From assembly GCF_014279775.1 (NCBI RefSeq), contig NZ_CP047961.1, forward strand, positions 1,612,001 to 1,676,000: DNA of 64,000 nt. Direction: 5' to 3'. This document shows, piece after piece, positions 1-9,080 of this stretch (position 1 is its first letter; each line of letters begins with the position of its first letter). Source of the DNA: Synechococcus sp. PROS-9-1. GTDB lineage: Bacteria > Cyanobacteriota > Cyanobacteriia > PCC-6307 > Cyanobiaceae. The notes beneath the pieces were generated by a model. The model saw only the letters and a program-made list of their open reading frames with translations, had not been told where the DNA came from and made no database searches. Both the position numbers and the translations under genes were made by a program.

Positions 1-168
1 TGCCGTCTCTAAATGATTGATCCCAGCGGCATGGGCTGCCCGCACAATGGCAACCATTTGCTCGCGGTCTTTCAAAGCACGCATTGTCCCCAGGGTGAAC
101 AAACTCACCGCAGGACCAGTGCCAAAGGCACGTCGAACCCCAGCACCAGAGCAAGGCTTTGTTGTCAT
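1..168 (-). CDS. aldo/keto reductase, N-terminal part (cut by window edge)
   Basis: Only the first 56 residues are inside the window; the rest lies before base 1. The visible part has the first strand of an aldo/keto reductase barrel (LFTLGTMRAL) and the INHLETA segment, where the family usually has a GIN-h-(D/E)-TA signature around its catalytic Asp/Glu. Such enzymes reduce carbonyl compounds with NADPH; the substrate cannot be told. The ATG at 168 overlaps the stop codon of the upstream nuclease-domain gene as ATGA, so the two are probably translated in coupling. The family call rests on a short piece. Confidence 0.7.
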   Translation of the reverse strand, partial: MTTKPCSGAGVRRAFGTGPAVSLFTLGTMRALKDREQMVAIVRAAHAAGINHLETA

Positions 169-770
169 CCCAGATTGTCGTCGTCCGTTACCTGGTCCGT
201 TTCCTCGTCCTTGTGCTGTCTTGACTGAAGGTGCCTGACCATGGCGGCAGGACTGACCTGATCTAAAAATCGACGAAACTCATTTCGATCCTCTGCATCC
301 GCTTCGACATCCACAGCAATCGAGGCTTCAGCGACAACTTCTTCCAACATCCAAATGCTGCTACCAGTGCGGATGGCAAGCGCAATGGCATCACTGGGCC
401 TGGCATCAATGTCTAAGAGCTCTTCCTTTGCCTCGCTCTCCTCGATCGGCTCACCTTCTGGGGAATCTTCGATCGCGTCGATTGGCGCGTCATGGCTGAG
501 TTTCAACACAGCGCGAAAGGTGCTGTCTTCAATCGCATGGATGATGACCCGGTCGAGATGAAGTTCACCAGCAGCCAACAAGCGCACCATCAAGTCATGG
601 CTTAAGGGGCGAGGAGATGGCTCTCCATTCAATCCGGCCATGATGTTGTGGGCCTGGGCCTGGTCGATCCAGATCGGCACTTGTCGCCGTCGAGATGGAT
701 CTCGAAGCAGGACGATTGGACTTCTACTGGCGGCATCCAACGCAATCCCGCACACACTCATTTCCACCAT
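165..770 (-). CDS. bifunctional nuclease (BFN/DUF151) domain protein
   Basis: This 201-residue protein starts with the typical BFN opening (MVEMSVCGIALDAASRSPIV), followed by PIWIDQAQAHNI and, around residues 120-140, the DARPSDAIALAIRTG segment that marks DUF151. Plant and bacterial members have been reported to have DNase/RNase activity; the role in cyanobacteria is unknown. The last roughly 50 residues are acidic and variable. It shares an ATGA junction with the downstream aldo/keto reductase gene and is divergent from riboflavin synthase, with a 58-bp spacer that must hold both promoters. The start at 770 is chosen because family members begin at this position. Confidence 0.85.
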   Translation of the reverse strand: MVEMSVCGIALDAASRSPIVLLRDPSRRRQVPIWIDQAQAHNIMAGLNGEPSPRPLSHDLMVRLLAAGELHLDRVIIHAIEDSTFRAVLKLSHDAPIDAIEDSPEGEPIEESEAKEELLDIDARPSDAIALAIRTGSSIWMLEEVVAEASIAVDVEADAEDRNEFRRFLDQVSPAAMVRHLQSRQHKDEETDQVTDDDNLG

Positions 771-828
771 CGACAGCTCTCACCCCCTTCCTCGATTATG
801 ACCATTGAACTCACGCTGAATGCACAGC

Positions 829-1491
829 ATGTTCACGGGTCTAGTGCAAGCTGTTGGTCGGATTGAACGCCGCGGCAGTGGCCTCGTCGTGAGTGGCTGC
901 GCTCCGTTCGCTCCCCTTCAGCTGGGGGACAGCGTTGCCGTCGATGGCGTCTGTCTCACGGTGGCGGCATTGGTCGGTGATGGATTTCTCGCCAATGTCA
1001 GCGAGGAAACGCTGCAACGCAGCACACTCGGACGCAAAGCATCTTCTGGCGGTTCGGTCAATTTGGAGCCAGCCCTCCGCTTGTCGGATCGCCTTGGCGG
1101 ACATCTCGTGAGTGGTCATGTCGACAGCATCGGCGAGGTGGTGGGCATCGAAGCCCTTAGCCAATCCTGGAATCTCGAGCTGCGCTGGCGAGATGCCGCC
1201 TATGGCCGGTACATCTGTGAAAAAGCCAGTGTTGCTGTCAATGGCATCAGCCTCACGGTGGCAGGGTGTGCCGATGCTGGCGCGCGATTTTGGATCGCCG
1301 TGATTCCTCACACCTGGATGGCCACGGCATTGCGCGATCTCGCACCAGGGGATCAAGTGAATTTAGAAATCGATCTTCTCGCTCGCTATACGGAACGCTT
1401 GCTCGACCACGCGCGGGAGGGAGCGCCAACCACCCCTGGAAACCACAGCTCTCTGAGCTCTGAATGGCTCGCCTCCAACGGTTGGAGCTGA
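829..1491 (+). CDS. ribE: riboflavin synthase, alpha chain
   Basis: Riboflavin synthase converts two 6,7-dimethyl-8-ribityllumazines into riboflavin and a pyrimidine by-product, the last step of vitamin B2 synthesis. The protein has two homologous lumazine-binding barrels: the first opens with MFTGLVQAVGRIE and contains GDSVAVDGVCLTV; the second carries GHLVSGHVDSIGEV and the matching VAVNGISLTV. An ATG three codons upstream (820) is possible, but MFTGLV is the usual family start. The length (220 aa) is normal. The last codons and stop lie in a 13-bp tandem repeat (1480-1530), so the C-terminus can change if copies are gained or lost. Confidence 0.95.
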   Translation: MFTGLVQAVGRIERRGSGLVVSGCAPFAPLQLGDSVAVDGVCLTVAALVGDGFLANVSEETLQRSTLGRKASSGGSVNLEPALRLSDRLGGHLVSGHVDSIGEVVGIEALSQSWNLELRWRDAAYGRYICEKASVAVNGISLTVAGCADAGARFWIAVIPHTWMATALRDLAPGDQVNLEIDLLARYTERLLDHAREGAPTTPGNHSSLSSEWLASNGWS

Positions 1492-1530
1492 AGGTTGGAG
1501 CTGAAGGTTGGAGCTGAAGGTTGGAGCTGA
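1480..1530. repeat. four tandem copies of a 13-bp repeat across the ribE stop
   Basis: The unit GGTTGGAGCTGAA occurs at 1480-1492, 1493-1505 and 1506-1518, with a fourth copy at 1519-1530 complete except for its last base. The TGA stop of ribE is inside the first copy. As 13 is not a multiple of three, each copy reads in a different frame, and one copy gives an ATG-less extension towards the next gene. Confidence 0.95.
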
Positions 1531-1603
1531 GGGAACATCACAAAAACGGGTCAGCGCTTCTGGGAATCAATACCGTTCGGGGGTTGTCTCTGATACAAAA
1601 TTC

Positions 1604-2194
1604 ATGACCGCTGACGATCGTTCCGATTCCGTTGGAACGTTTAAAGCTTTCGCCATCGCTGAAGGCATTCTGCTGATCATTTTGGGCGTCCTCGCCCTGG
1701 TCTTTCCTGTGATTGCATCCGTATGGGCCACTGGAGTGATCGCCGTTGTCTTTCTTGTTGGAGGCGTGGTGGGTTGGATCAGCAATCTGGCCCGCTCCAA
1801 ACGCATGGGGCGCTGGATTTGCTTCTGGCGATTAGTGGTTTCAACCCTATTCATCGTTGCGGGGGCTTCAATGATCAGCAATTTCCGCAGTCCTGCAGAC
1901 GCGGCGGAACAGGTCGCAACGCTGTCACTAGCGATCGGAATCGTCTTTCTTGTGGAGGGTGTTGTGGCCTTTTTCAACGGCCTATCTCACAGCAACCGTC
2001 CTGGAGCGGGCTGGGCGATTGCTAATGGAGTCGTCACCTTCATCCTTGGGCTGCTGATCGTGACTCTGAAGTTCTGGGGCTTGCTTTGGGTGCTGGGCGC
2101 ACTTGTAGGCATCAGCTTCCTATTCAGCGGCATTGATCTAATCGCCTTGAGCTCAACCATTCACAACGATCAAGATCCACCAGCTGCTGCATGA
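1604..2194 (+). CDS. HdeD-like (DUF308) membrane protein
   Basis: A 196-residue integral membrane protein with about six hydrophobic spans arranged as repeats of paired helices (for example LLIILGVLALVFPVIASVWA and the later VVTFILGLLIVTLKFWGLLW), the pattern of the HdeD/DUF308 family. E. coli HdeD is linked to acid stress; the role here is unknown. The reading frame is open further upstream to 1508, but that part is derived from the 13-bp repeat and is not membrane-like, so ATG 1604 (MTADDRSDSVG) is preferred. A stem-loop follows the gene at 2230-2257. Confidence 0.8.
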   Translation: MTADDRSDSVGTFKAFAIAEGILLIILGVLALVFPVIASVWATGVIAVVFLVGGVVGWISNLARSKRMGRWICFWRLVVSTLFIVAGASMISNFRSPADAAEQVATLSLAIGIVFLVEGVVAFFNGLSHSNRPGAGWAIANGVVTFILGLLIVTLKFWGLLWVLGALVGISFLFSGIDLIALSSTIHNDQDPPAAA

Positions 2195-2229
2195 TCAGCT
2201 CGCAGTCAGCGTCTTAAGACCAGTCAGCG

Positions 2230-2257
2230 AAGGGCCCGGGTCTCATCCTGGGTCCTT
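2230..2257 (+). terminator. stem-loop between convergent genes
   Basis: AAGGGCCCGGG (2230-2240) pairs over all 11 positions, including two G-U pairs, with CCTGGGTCCTT (2247-2257) around a 6-base loop; a CTTCTTTG tract follows. It sits between the convergent DUF308 and cyAbrB genes and overlaps the cyAbrB stop codon. The T-run is weak, so it is a likely rather than certain terminator. Confidence 0.55.
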
Positions 2258-2653
2258 CTTTGTGTCTTGATCCTGCTCAGGGCTCACCTCTGCAACCTTG
2301 AGCTCCTTGTTGTTCATTGGAAGAAGCCAAATGGAACGGGAGTCTTGACGCAGTTCAATCCGAAACTCTTGGCCAGGTTCTAGGCCAAGGCGACGGGTAT
2401 AGGCATGACCGATCAGCAGATTTCCATTCCCATGAACCCGGGTCTTGAATTCGGCTTGGCGACCTCTGGTTCCACCACCACCAGAACTGGCAGAGGGCAA
2501 CTTGTAACCCTTCGCTTCCACCAAAGCTTTGTAAAAGCCCTTAAGCAGAACGCGACCACTGGGACCGACATACCCGCATCCCCGCGCAATTTCGTGTTCA
2601 GAGCGATTGCTGAGTGACCGGGCCCTGTTCAGCAATTCCTGGCCAGTGAGCAT
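2243..2653 (-). CDS. cyAbrB-type transcriptional regulator
   Basis: A 136-residue protein of the cyanobacterial AbrB family. The N-terminal half (MLTGQELLNRARSL, then IARGCGYVGPSGRVLLKGFYKAL) is the conserved cyAbrB segment. The C-terminal half, from about residue 68 (FKTRVHGNGNLLIGHAYTRRLGLEPGQEFRIEL), is the AbrB-like DNA-binding fold, in the order typical for cyanobacteria. Known members regulate nitrogen and carbon metabolism genes. A glycine/serine linker separates the two parts. It is monocistronic and convergent with the DUF308 gene. Confidence 0.9.
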   Translation of the reverse strand: MLTGQELLNRARSLSNRSEHEIARGCGYVGPSGRVLLKGFYKALVEAKGYKLPSASSGGGGTRGRQAEFKTRVHGNGNLLIGHAYTRRLGLEPGQEFRIELRQDSRSIWLLPMNNKELKVAEVSPEQDQDTKKDPG

Positions 2654-2748
2654 CTAACTCAAGAAATTTATTTGATTCTGGCCATAACTCTCACATGAAG
2701 CAACAAAGGGATCTAAAGAACATTGGAGGCTTTAGAGACCAAGCTCGC

Positions 2749-3351
2749 TCAGATGAGATACAGAATCACAAATAAGACAACCCAAATGCCGTCAACGAAG
2801 TGCCAATAGAGCTCTGCCGCTTCGAGGGGAAAGTGATTGTCTGCTGTAACGCGCCCCTCAGGGGTGCGACATTGCCACCACACAATCAGAATCATTAGGG
2901 CACCCAGGGTCACATGCAGACCGTGGAAGCCAGTGAGAGCGTAGAAAGTGCTGGCATAAAGATTGTCAGTCAACCCAAATGGCAAGGTGAAATACTCCAC
3001 CATCTGACTCACCAAAAAGGCCAAACCGAGAATGGCTGTCAGGAGTAACCAGCGCCTGCAGCGTTGCATGTCACTTCGGCGCAGATTGACACCAGCGCGA
3101 TGAAAGGTGGCACTACTGACAAGCAAGAGAATGGTGTTCAGCGTTGGAAGCGGAAGCTCCAGCTCATACACAGCACCAGGCAGGAGAGGATTAACAGCCT
3201 TAAACGTGAGATAAGCAGCGAAAAACCCTGCGAAGGTCATCGCGTCAGCCACCAAGAAGGTGGCTAAGCCAAACATGCGGTGGTCGGGGTGGCTTTCTTC
3301 GTGATGCTCCTGAATTTCAACCGCTTGGTCTTGAGGGGATAGGGAAGTCAT
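2749..3351 (-). CDS. ctaE: cytochrome c oxidase subunit III
   Basis: Subunit III (200 aa) of the aa3-type oxidase, a seven-helix protein that binds subunit I and stabilises it. Typical segments are the early GLATFLVADAMTFAGFFAAYL, the FYALTGFHGLHVTLGALMI helix and the C-terminal EAAELYWHFVDGIWVVLF with its conserved His and Glu. ATG 3351 is chosen because it makes an ATGA junction with the ctaD stop; an in-frame ATG at 3366 would lengthen the overlap. It is the last gene of ctaC-ctaD-ctaE. Confidence 0.95.
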   Translation of the reverse strand: MTSLSPQDQAVEIQEHHEESHPDHRMFGLATFLVADAMTFAGFFAAYLTFKAVNPLLPGAVYELELPLPTLNTILLLVSSATFHRAGVNLRRSDMQRCRRWLLLTAILGLAFLVSQMVEYFTLPFGLTDNLYASTFYALTGFHGLHVTLGALMILIVWWQCRTPEGRVTADNHFPLEAAELYWHFVDGIWVVLFVILYLI

Positions 3352-5012
3352 CGGCCGTTGCTCCATAAATCACTGCCACTGGCATCTTTCAAGTCGATCT
3401 TGTCTGCAGGGATTCCATACCCATAGGGGTGAGTGACCAAAGGAGGTTCACCTTTCCAGTTCTCTACAGGAGGTGGAGAGGTGGTCAACCATTCAGGGGT
3501 CAAGGCACGCCAAGGATTGTCTCCAGCAATCTCACCAGAGCGTGCACTCGCGAACACGTTCCAAAGGAAGGGCAAGGTGCTGAGGGCCATCAACAGGGCG
3601 CCAACACTGCTGATCTGATTCACAAACGCAAATTGCGGATCGTATTCAGCAACACGCCTGGGCATGCCATTGAGGCCAAGCCAATGCTGGGGGGCAAAGC
3701 AAAGGTTGAATCCAATGAACGTCAACAAGAAATGAAAACGTCCGATATTTTCATCCAGCATCCTGCCAGTCACTTTTGGGAACCAGTGATAAACAGACGC
3801 GAAGATCACAAAAACCGATCCTCCATAAACAATGTAATGGAAGTGAGCAACGACGAAGTAGGTGTCGTGCACATGAACATCGAAAGGAACTTGAGCAAGG
3901 GCTACGCCAGTAATACCGCCTAAAACAAAGTTGACGATAAAACCGCAAGAGAAGAGGATTGCACTATTGAGGCTGATTTTCCCTCCCCACAAAGTGGCTA
4001 TCCAATTAAAGAATTTGATACCAGTCGGAACAGCAATAAAGGCCGTTGCAATTGTGAAAAACAGACGCATCCATGGAGGAGTACCACTGGTAAACATGTG
4101 ATGAGCCCAAACAACAAGCCCAAGAACAACGATCGCCATGATCGAATACACCATCGTGGTATATCCAAAAAGTGGTTTCCGACAATGAATTGGAAGGATT
4201 TCACTCACCAAGCCAAATGCTGGCAGCACCATGATATAGACCGCTGGATGAGAGTAAAACCAGAAGAGGTGCTGATAGACAACAACATTTCCACCCATTC
4301 CCGGATTAAAGAATCCCGTATGCGCAACGATATCGAAGCTTAGAAGGATCAAAGTACCAGCAAGAACAGGTGTCGAAAGAACAACAAGAATACTCGTTCC
4401 AAGCATCGCCCAGCAATACATCGGCAATTGCATCAGCTTCAAGCCAGGACGACGCAATTTCAGAATCGTGGCAATGAAGTTAATGCCGCCAAAAATTGAA
4501 CTTCCCCCAAGCAATAAAACGCTCAGGATCCAAATAATCTGACCACTCGCAGGAGTTGTAAGACTGAGAGGTGGATATGCTGTCCAACCAGACTGCGCTG
4601 CACCAGTAATAAAGTAACTGGTGATCAGGAGTAAACCAGCAGGGGGAATCAACCAAAAAGCAACAGCATTCAGCCTTGGGAAGGCCATGTCCCTGGCCCC
4701 AACATAAAACGGAATCAGATAATTACCAAAGGCACCATTCACGACAGGAACGATCCAGAGAAAGATCATCACAGTGCCGTGCAAGGTAAGCACCTGGTTG
4801 TAAACCTCCCGTGGCATAAAATCTGACACTGGACTGGTCAGCTCTGTACGGATAGCGCCAGCAAGGGCACCACCAATCAGGTAGAAAGCAAAGCCACAAA
4901 CAAGATATTGAAGTCCGATCACTTTGTGATCGACGCTAAAACTGAGATAGCGAAGCCACCCAGTTGGTTGCAACGAGGGGGGTTTGCTTTGCTGCGGAAG
5001 AGTGAGTGTCAT
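3348..5012 (-). CDS. ctaD: cytochrome c oxidase subunit I (A2-type)
   Basis: The 554-residue catalytic subunit reduces O2 to water and pumps protons. Twelve hydrophobic spans are visible, with the heme and CuB ligands: His78 in LTLHGT, His255, His304-His305 in VWAHHMF, and His390/His392 in VVAHFHYIVYGG. At the inner end of the D channel the usual HPEVY glutamate is absent; the sequence is YSHPAVY (253-259), the Tyr-Ser signature of the A2 subfamily of heme-copper oxidases. It is joined by 4-bp ATGA overlaps to ctaC upstream and ctaE downstream, pointing to strict co-translation of the three subunits. Confidence 0.97.
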   Translation of the reverse strand: MTLTLPQQSKPPSLQPTGWLRYLSFSVDHKVIGLQYLVCGFAFYLIGGALAGAIRTELTSPVSDFMPREVYNQVLTLHGTVMIFLWIVPVVNGAFGNYLIPFYVGARDMAFPRLNAVAFWLIPPAGLLLITSYFITGAAQSGWTAYPPLSLTTPASGQIIWILSVLLLGGSSIFGGINFIATILKLRRPGLKLMQLPMYCWAMLGTSILVVLSTPVLAGTLILLSFDIVAHTGFFNPGMGGNVVVYQHLFWFYSHPAVYIMVLPAFGLVSEILPIHCRKPLFGYTTMVYSIMAIVVLGLVVWAHHMFTSGTPPWMRLFFTIATAFIAVPTGIKFFNWIATLWGGKISLNSAILFSCGFIVNFVLGGITGVALAQVPFDVHVHDTYFVVAHFHYIVYGGSVFVIFASVYHWFPKVTGRMLDENIGRFHFLLTFIGFNLCFAPQHWLGLNGMPRRVAEYDPQFAFVNQISSVGALLMALSTLPFLWNVFASARSGEIAGDNPWRALTPEWLTTSPPPVENWKGEPPLVTHPYGYGIPADKIDLKDASGSDLWSNGR

Positions 5013-5833
5013 GCCTCAGATACAGGGAGCTTGCGATTGGCCTGGAACCAGGCGTCGTAGTCGTCGGCCGACTCAACCACCACTGTGGAGCGCATACCAC
5101 CGTGATATGGGCCGCAAAGTTCAGCGCAAACCACTGGATAACGGCCTGGACGAGTGGGAGTGAAATTAAGCAATGTTGGCTGGCCTGGAATGATGTCTTG
5201 CTTGAGCCTGAATTCTGGAACCCAGAACGCATGGATCACATCTTTGGCCTCCATTTTCAATGAAATAGGGCGTCCTGATGGAACATGCAGTTCTCCAGAA
5301 ATAATGTCTCCATCGGGATAATGGAATAGGAAGGCAAATTGCATCGCCGTGACCTCAACCGGAAGAGGAGATATCGCCATATCTGAACTGGCTTGCATCG
5401 CCCCTGCAGTACCAATTCCTCCCCAAACCCTCTCTTCACTGGCTTGAGAATCACCGTGCCCCCCATGACTAAGGGGAACCATTCCCCCCATTCGTTCGTA
5501 GATGTCGTAGCTGAATAAGCCTACAAACAGCACAACAATGGCTGGGACAGCAGTCCAAAAGATCTCCAGAGGCAAATTGCCTTCTAGTGCAATCCCGTCA
5601 CCAATCTGTCCGGGTTTGCGGCGGAAACGAACGAGGCTGAACACGACCACCCCAACGATTCCTACAAACAGAATCGTTCCGATGCTGAACAGAACACGAA
5701 ACAGCTCGTCGTAGATGGGTGCATTGACGCTGGCATCAACAGGAAGGAGGTTGACGTTTTGGCCAATCCACAATCCACCCAGCACAAGGATCATTCCCAG
5801 CACAAGAGTGAGAATTGCCGAGGGGATAGGCAC
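5009..5833 (-). CDS. ctaC: cytochrome c oxidase subunit II (CuA subunit)
   Basis: Subunit II (274 aa) accepts electrons from a soluble donor through the CuA centre. A first membrane span/signal anchor (about 5-25) and a second span (about 45-70) precede a periplasmic/lumenal cupredoxin domain. The CuA ligands are intact: Cys236, Cys240, His244 and Met247 in CAELCGPYHGGM. A Gly/Met-rich insert lies at about residues 110-150. Translation starts at GTG 5833, supported by AGGAG four bases upstream. It is the first gene of the ctaCDE operon and divergent from ctaA. Confidence 0.95.
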   Translation of the reverse strand: MPIPSAILTLVLGMILVLGGLWIGQNVNLLPVDASVNAPIYDELFRVLFSIGTILFVGIVGVVVFSLVRFRRKPGQIGDGIALEGNLPLEIFWTAVPAIVVLFVGLFSYDIYERMGGMVPLSHGGHGDSQASEERVWGGIGTAGAMQASSDMAISPLPVEVTAMQFAFLFHYPDGDIISGELHVPSGRPISLKMEAKDVIHAFWVPEFRLKQDIIPGQPTLLNFTPTRPGRYPVVCAELCGPYHGGMRSTVVVESADDYDAWFQANRKLPVSEA

Positions 5834-6062
5834 GAAACTCCTGGTACATGTCTCTTCAGACTATGGAGATCACAGCCCTTCTTGATGCTGTGATTGTTAA
5901 AGCAGCCTGTAGTTCCTGCTAACAAAGCTGTTTTAGGGCGCTGTTGTCAGCAAAGGGAGATGTTGGCGCTCTTAAAAATGTCGGAGACCTGTAATTAGCG
6001 TGCCGTTCGAGATCAAATCGCTAGTTTACAAAAATAAACCATGCGATTAGGAGTAACAGTCG
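5834..6062. promoter_or_regulatory. divergent ctaC/ctaA control region
   Basis: This 229-bp spacer separates the ctaCDE operon from ctaA-ctaB and must hold both promoters, so oxidase and heme A synthesis may be controlled together. I see a small inverted repeat, GTTTA-CAAAAA-TAAAC, near 6023-6038, and a TAGGAG ribosome binding site just before the TTG start of ctaA. No named operator is recognisable. Confidence 0.45.
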
Positions 6063-6995
6063 TTGAATTCATCGGCAACAGTTCCGGTTCGTTTGCGTCT
6101 GGCGCAGCTCGCTGCTCACCTGGTCGTGGCTCTAATTGCACTCGTGGTAATTGGAGGCGCAACCCGGGTCATGGAGGCAGGGCTGGCCTGTCCTGATTGG
6201 CCTCTTTGCTACGGAAGCCTGCTGCCTGGTCGCCAGATGAACCTCAAGGTGTTTTTGGAATGGTTCCACCGCCTGGATGCCTTCGTTGTGGGCATCGCCC
6301 TGCTGGTCCAACTCGGTGCCGCCTGGTTCTGGAGGAAGGAACTGCCCCGTTGGTTGCTGCCGCTGTCGTCCCTTTTGGTTCTGTTGGTGATTCTTCAGGG
6401 CGGCCTCGGTGCTTTGACCGTGCTTCAACTGCTCCCCTCCGCAGTGGTCACAGCCCATCTTGTGCTGGCTCTGACCCTGGTCATTGTGATGAGCGGACTC
6501 ACACAAAGGCTGCTCACTGCAGGTGCCAAAGGATCTGCAGCCCCTCGCTGGTGGCCCTTGCTTGGAGGAATCAGCCTTGCAGCCGTTTCAGCACAATGCC
6601 TTCTTGGAGGGCGGATGGCGACCTCATGGGCAGCCCAACGCTGTTTACAAGAGGGTCAGTCCTGCCAATGGCTCCATTGGCATCGCAGTGCAGCAACTCC
6701 AGCAGCCGTCTGTGTCTTGCTGTTCGTTGCAACAGCTCTGATCGCCGGCGGCTGGGCTCGTCAGCAATGGCCCCTCCTCATCACAGCCACTCTCCTGGTC
6801 TCAACGCAGATCGCTTTGGGTGTTTTCACCTTGCGGCTTGGTCTAAGTCAGCCCGCTGTGACGGTGTGTCATCAACTCGTTGCCTGTCTTCTCGTGGCCG
6901 TCCTCGCTGCTCTCACCTGGAGACGTCCGTCAACACCCGACTCCCCTCTCACCATCGCTCGCGATTCTTCAACCCTGGAGCCCTGTCATGGCTAG
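6063..6995 (+). CDS. ctaA: heme A synthase (CtaA/Cox15)
   Basis: CtaA oxidises the C8 methyl of heme O to a formyl group, giving heme A for the oxidase encoded next door. The 310-residue protein has eight hydrophobic helices. The first helix is followed by [21 protein letters not shown]; conserved ligand histidines are in EWFHRLDA (about residue 69), VTAHLVLAL (about 131), LHWHRSAA (about 205) and VCHQLVA (about 270). A Cys pair in [19 protein letters not shown] resembles the second-half signature. The start is TTG with TAGGAG upstream. It overlaps ctaB by 8 bp. Confidence 0.93.
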   Translation: MNSSATVPVRLRLAQLAAHLVVALIALVVIGGATRVMEAGLACPDWPLCYGSLLPGRQMNLKVFLEWFHRLDAFVVGIALLVQLGAAWFWRKELPRWLLPLSSLLVLLVILQGGLGALTVLQLLPSAVVTAHLVLALTLVIVMSGLTQRLLTAGAKGSAAPRWWPLLGGISLAAVSAQCLLGGRMATSWAAQRCLQEGQSCQWLHWHRSAATPAAVCVLLFVATALIAGGWARQQWPLLITATLLVSTQIALGVFTLRLGLSQPAVTVCHQLVACLLVAVLAALTWRRPSTPDSPLTIARDSSTLEPCHG

Positions 6996-7998
6996 TTCAG
7001 CTTCCGTTGCTCCAATGCCACCATCCCTCACGAGGGAGGAGGTCGTGCCATCTCGCAAGAGAATCAAACTTCCCCCTTGGCTTGAGGTCGCCAAACCAAG
7101 GTTGATCCCTCTTCTCCTGGCCACCACGTTGGGAGGAATGGCACTCACCGAAGGCTGGCCCCTCTCCTCACCAAGGCTGGCATGCACCCTTGGTGGTGGT
7201 GCGTTAGCGGCAGCCGCCGCAGGAGTTCTCAACTGTTTGTGGGAGCAGGAGCTCGATGGACGCATGCTGCGCACGAGTGGTCGAGCCCTTCCATCTGGAC
7301 GGTTGTCACCATCCGCAGCCTTTATTGGCGCAGTGTCCTGCACTCTTGCTGCTGCTGCTCTTCTCGTCAGCGGGGTGAATTGCCTTGCGGCTGGACTCTC
7401 TCTCTTAGGGCTCTGCAGTTACGTCCTGCTTTACACCGCGCTTCTTAAGCCCCGCACCACGCAAAACATTGTGGTTGGCGGTGTTGCTGGCGCCATCCCA
7501 CCATTGGTCGGAGCCGCTGCAGCAACAGGCCATATCGGCCTAGGTGGATGGTGGCTGTTCGCTCTTGTAATGGTCTGGACTCCAGCCCATTTCTGGGCAC
7601 TAGCCCTGCTGTTGCATGACGACTATCGGGCCGTTGGGATTCCAATGCTCCCTGTTGTTAAAGGACCTTTGGTCACGACTAGGGCGATTCGACGCTATGG
7701 ATGGGCCACGATCTTGCTGAGCTTTTTGGGCATTTGGGCCCTACCTGAGGGTGGTGCCTTGTATGGGCTGTTAGTCATTCCCTTCAACGGCCGCCTTCTG
7801 CAGATGGTGGAGCGTCTGGCTGCTGAGCCCACCAACCGGGTTCGCGCTAAGGGATTGTTTCGTTGGTCGATCCTTTATCTCTTTGGAATCTGTCTCTTGC
7901 TTGTCATGAGCCGAATGTCTGGATCCGCTCAGTTTGACCTGCAAGTGAGGGCCGTCTTTGACATCCTCGCGGGCGGATTTCTTCCTGTCGCTTCCTAG
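6988..7998 (+). CDS. ctaB: protoheme IX farnesyltransferase (heme O synthase)
   Basis: This membrane prenyltransferase adds a farnesyl group to heme B to form heme O, the substrate of CtaA. The 336-residue protein belongs to the UbiA superfamily: [15 protein letters not shown] opens the first helix, [23 protein letters not shown] carries the first Asp-rich motif in the form N-x3-(E)-x2-D, and [15 protein letters not shown] the second. The first roughly 35 residues are a variable extension. ATG 6988 is within the end of ctaA (8-bp overlap), so the pair is co-translated. Confidence 0.93.
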   Translation: MASSASVAPMPPSLTREEVVPSRKRIKLPPWLEVAKPRLIPLLLATTLGGMALTEGWPLSSPRLACTLGGGALAAAAAGVLNCLWEQELDGRMLRTSGRALPSGRLSPSAAFIGAVSCTLAAAALLVSGVNCLAAGLSLLGLCSYVLLYTALLKPRTTQNIVVGGVAGAIPPLVGAAAATGHIGLGGWWLFALVMVWTPAHFWALALLLHDDYRAVGIPMLPVVKGPLVTTRAIRRYGWATILLSFLGIWALPEGGALYGLLVIPFNGRLLQMVERLAAEPTNRVRAKGLFRWSILYLFGICLLLVMSRMSGSAQFDLQVRAVFDILAGGFLPVAS

Positions 7999-8027
7999 AT
8001 TATTTAACCTCGCTTTTGGACGGTTTC

Positions 8028-9041
8028 ATGTCCCTGATCGTGCTCGATCACCTGGAAAAGTCTTACGGGACGGTTTCAGCGCTCAGGGACTTGAGCTTGC
8101 AAGTCCCTGAAGGATGTCTGTATGGCCTGCTGGGGCCGAATGGTGCTGGCAAAACCACAACACTGAGAATTCTTGCCACTCTTCTGGCTCCAGATCTTGG
8201 CAATGTCCGCATTGCTGGCCTGGATGCCTTGAAAGACCAACGGGACGTTCGACGCCTTATTGGTTATGTCGCTCAAGAGGTAGCGATTGACAAAATCCTC
8301 ACCGGGCGTGAGCTCCTTGAACTTCAAGGCGACCTCTATCACTTACGACCAAAGCAGAGGAACCAACGGATCGACGAGCTGAACGAGATTTTGGGCATGA
8401 ATGCCTGGATCGACCGTCGATGCGGTACTTATTCCGGAGGCATGCGTCGTCGACTTGATCTAGCGGCTGGTCTCTTACATCGCCCCCAACTGCTCATCCT
8501 CGACGAACCCACGGTCGGACTTGACATCGAAAGTCGGGCCGTGATCTGGAACGTGCTCCGTGACTTAAGAGACCAGGGCACAACGGTCTTGCTCAGCACC
8601 CATTATCTCGAGGAAGTGGAAGCACTCGCAGATCGAATGGCCATCATTGATGCCGGGACGGTGATTGCTGAGGGCACACCAAACGAACTCAAGAAACGTC
8701 TTGGAGGGGATCGGGTCACCTTGCGTGTGCGTGAGTTCAGTAATGAGCAGGAAGCAGAGACCATTCGCGACTTGCTTCAACCCCTTGATGGCGTCCAAAA
8801 CATTGTGATTAATCGCTCGCAAGGCCACTCCCTGAACCTTGTGGTCGATGGAGAGCAGGTCCTTCCTCGGCTTCGCCTTTGCTTGGAAGACGCAGGACTT
8901 CCCGTGTTTGCCCTTGCCCAAAGCAGGCCCAGTCTTGACGATGTTTACCTTCAGGCCACAGGTCGCACCCTGATGGATGCTGAGCTTGCCATTGCCGGTC
9001 AGCGTGATCCGAAGCAAGAGCGCAAGCAAGCCATGCGGTAA
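8028..9041 (+). CDS. ABC transporter ATP-binding protein (DrrA/CcmA-like)
   Basis: A 337-residue ABC ATPase with Walker A GPNGAGKTT (about 38-46), signature YSGGMRRRLDLA, Walker B LLILDEPTVGLD and H-loop STHYLEE. A C-terminal extension of about 100 residues follows the nucleotide-binding domain, as in exporters of the daunorubicin-resistance type. It pairs with the ABC-2 permease at 9081 and lies only 29 bp after ctaB, so it is probably in the same transcript; substrate unknown. ATG 8028 is preferred to an in-frame TTG at 8016. Confidence 0.9.
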   Translation: MSLIVLDHLEKSYGTVSALRDLSLQVPEGCLYGLLGPNGAGKTTTLRILATLLAPDLGNVRIAGLDALKDQRDVRRLIGYVAQEVAIDKILTGRELLELQGDLYHLRPKQRNQRIDELNEILGMNAWIDRRCGTYSGGMRRRLDLAAGLLHRPQLLILDEPTVGLDIESRAVIWNVLRDLRDQGTTVLLSTHYLEEVEALADRMAIIDAGTVIAEGTPNELKKRLGGDRVTLRVREFSNEQEAETIRDLLQPLDGVQNIVINRSQGHSLNLVVDGEQVLPRLRLCLEDAGLPVFALAQSRPSLDDVYLQATGRTLMDAELAIAGQRDPKQERKQAMR

Positions 9042-9080
9042 CGACCTTCTTTCACCCTCCGATTTCCATCAGTGCGCCCC

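Noticed and set aside
1508-1603. Upstream extension of the DUF308 gene
   Set aside because: It is encoded by the 13-bp repeat and adjoining sequence and has no membrane or family pattern; ATG 1604 fits better.
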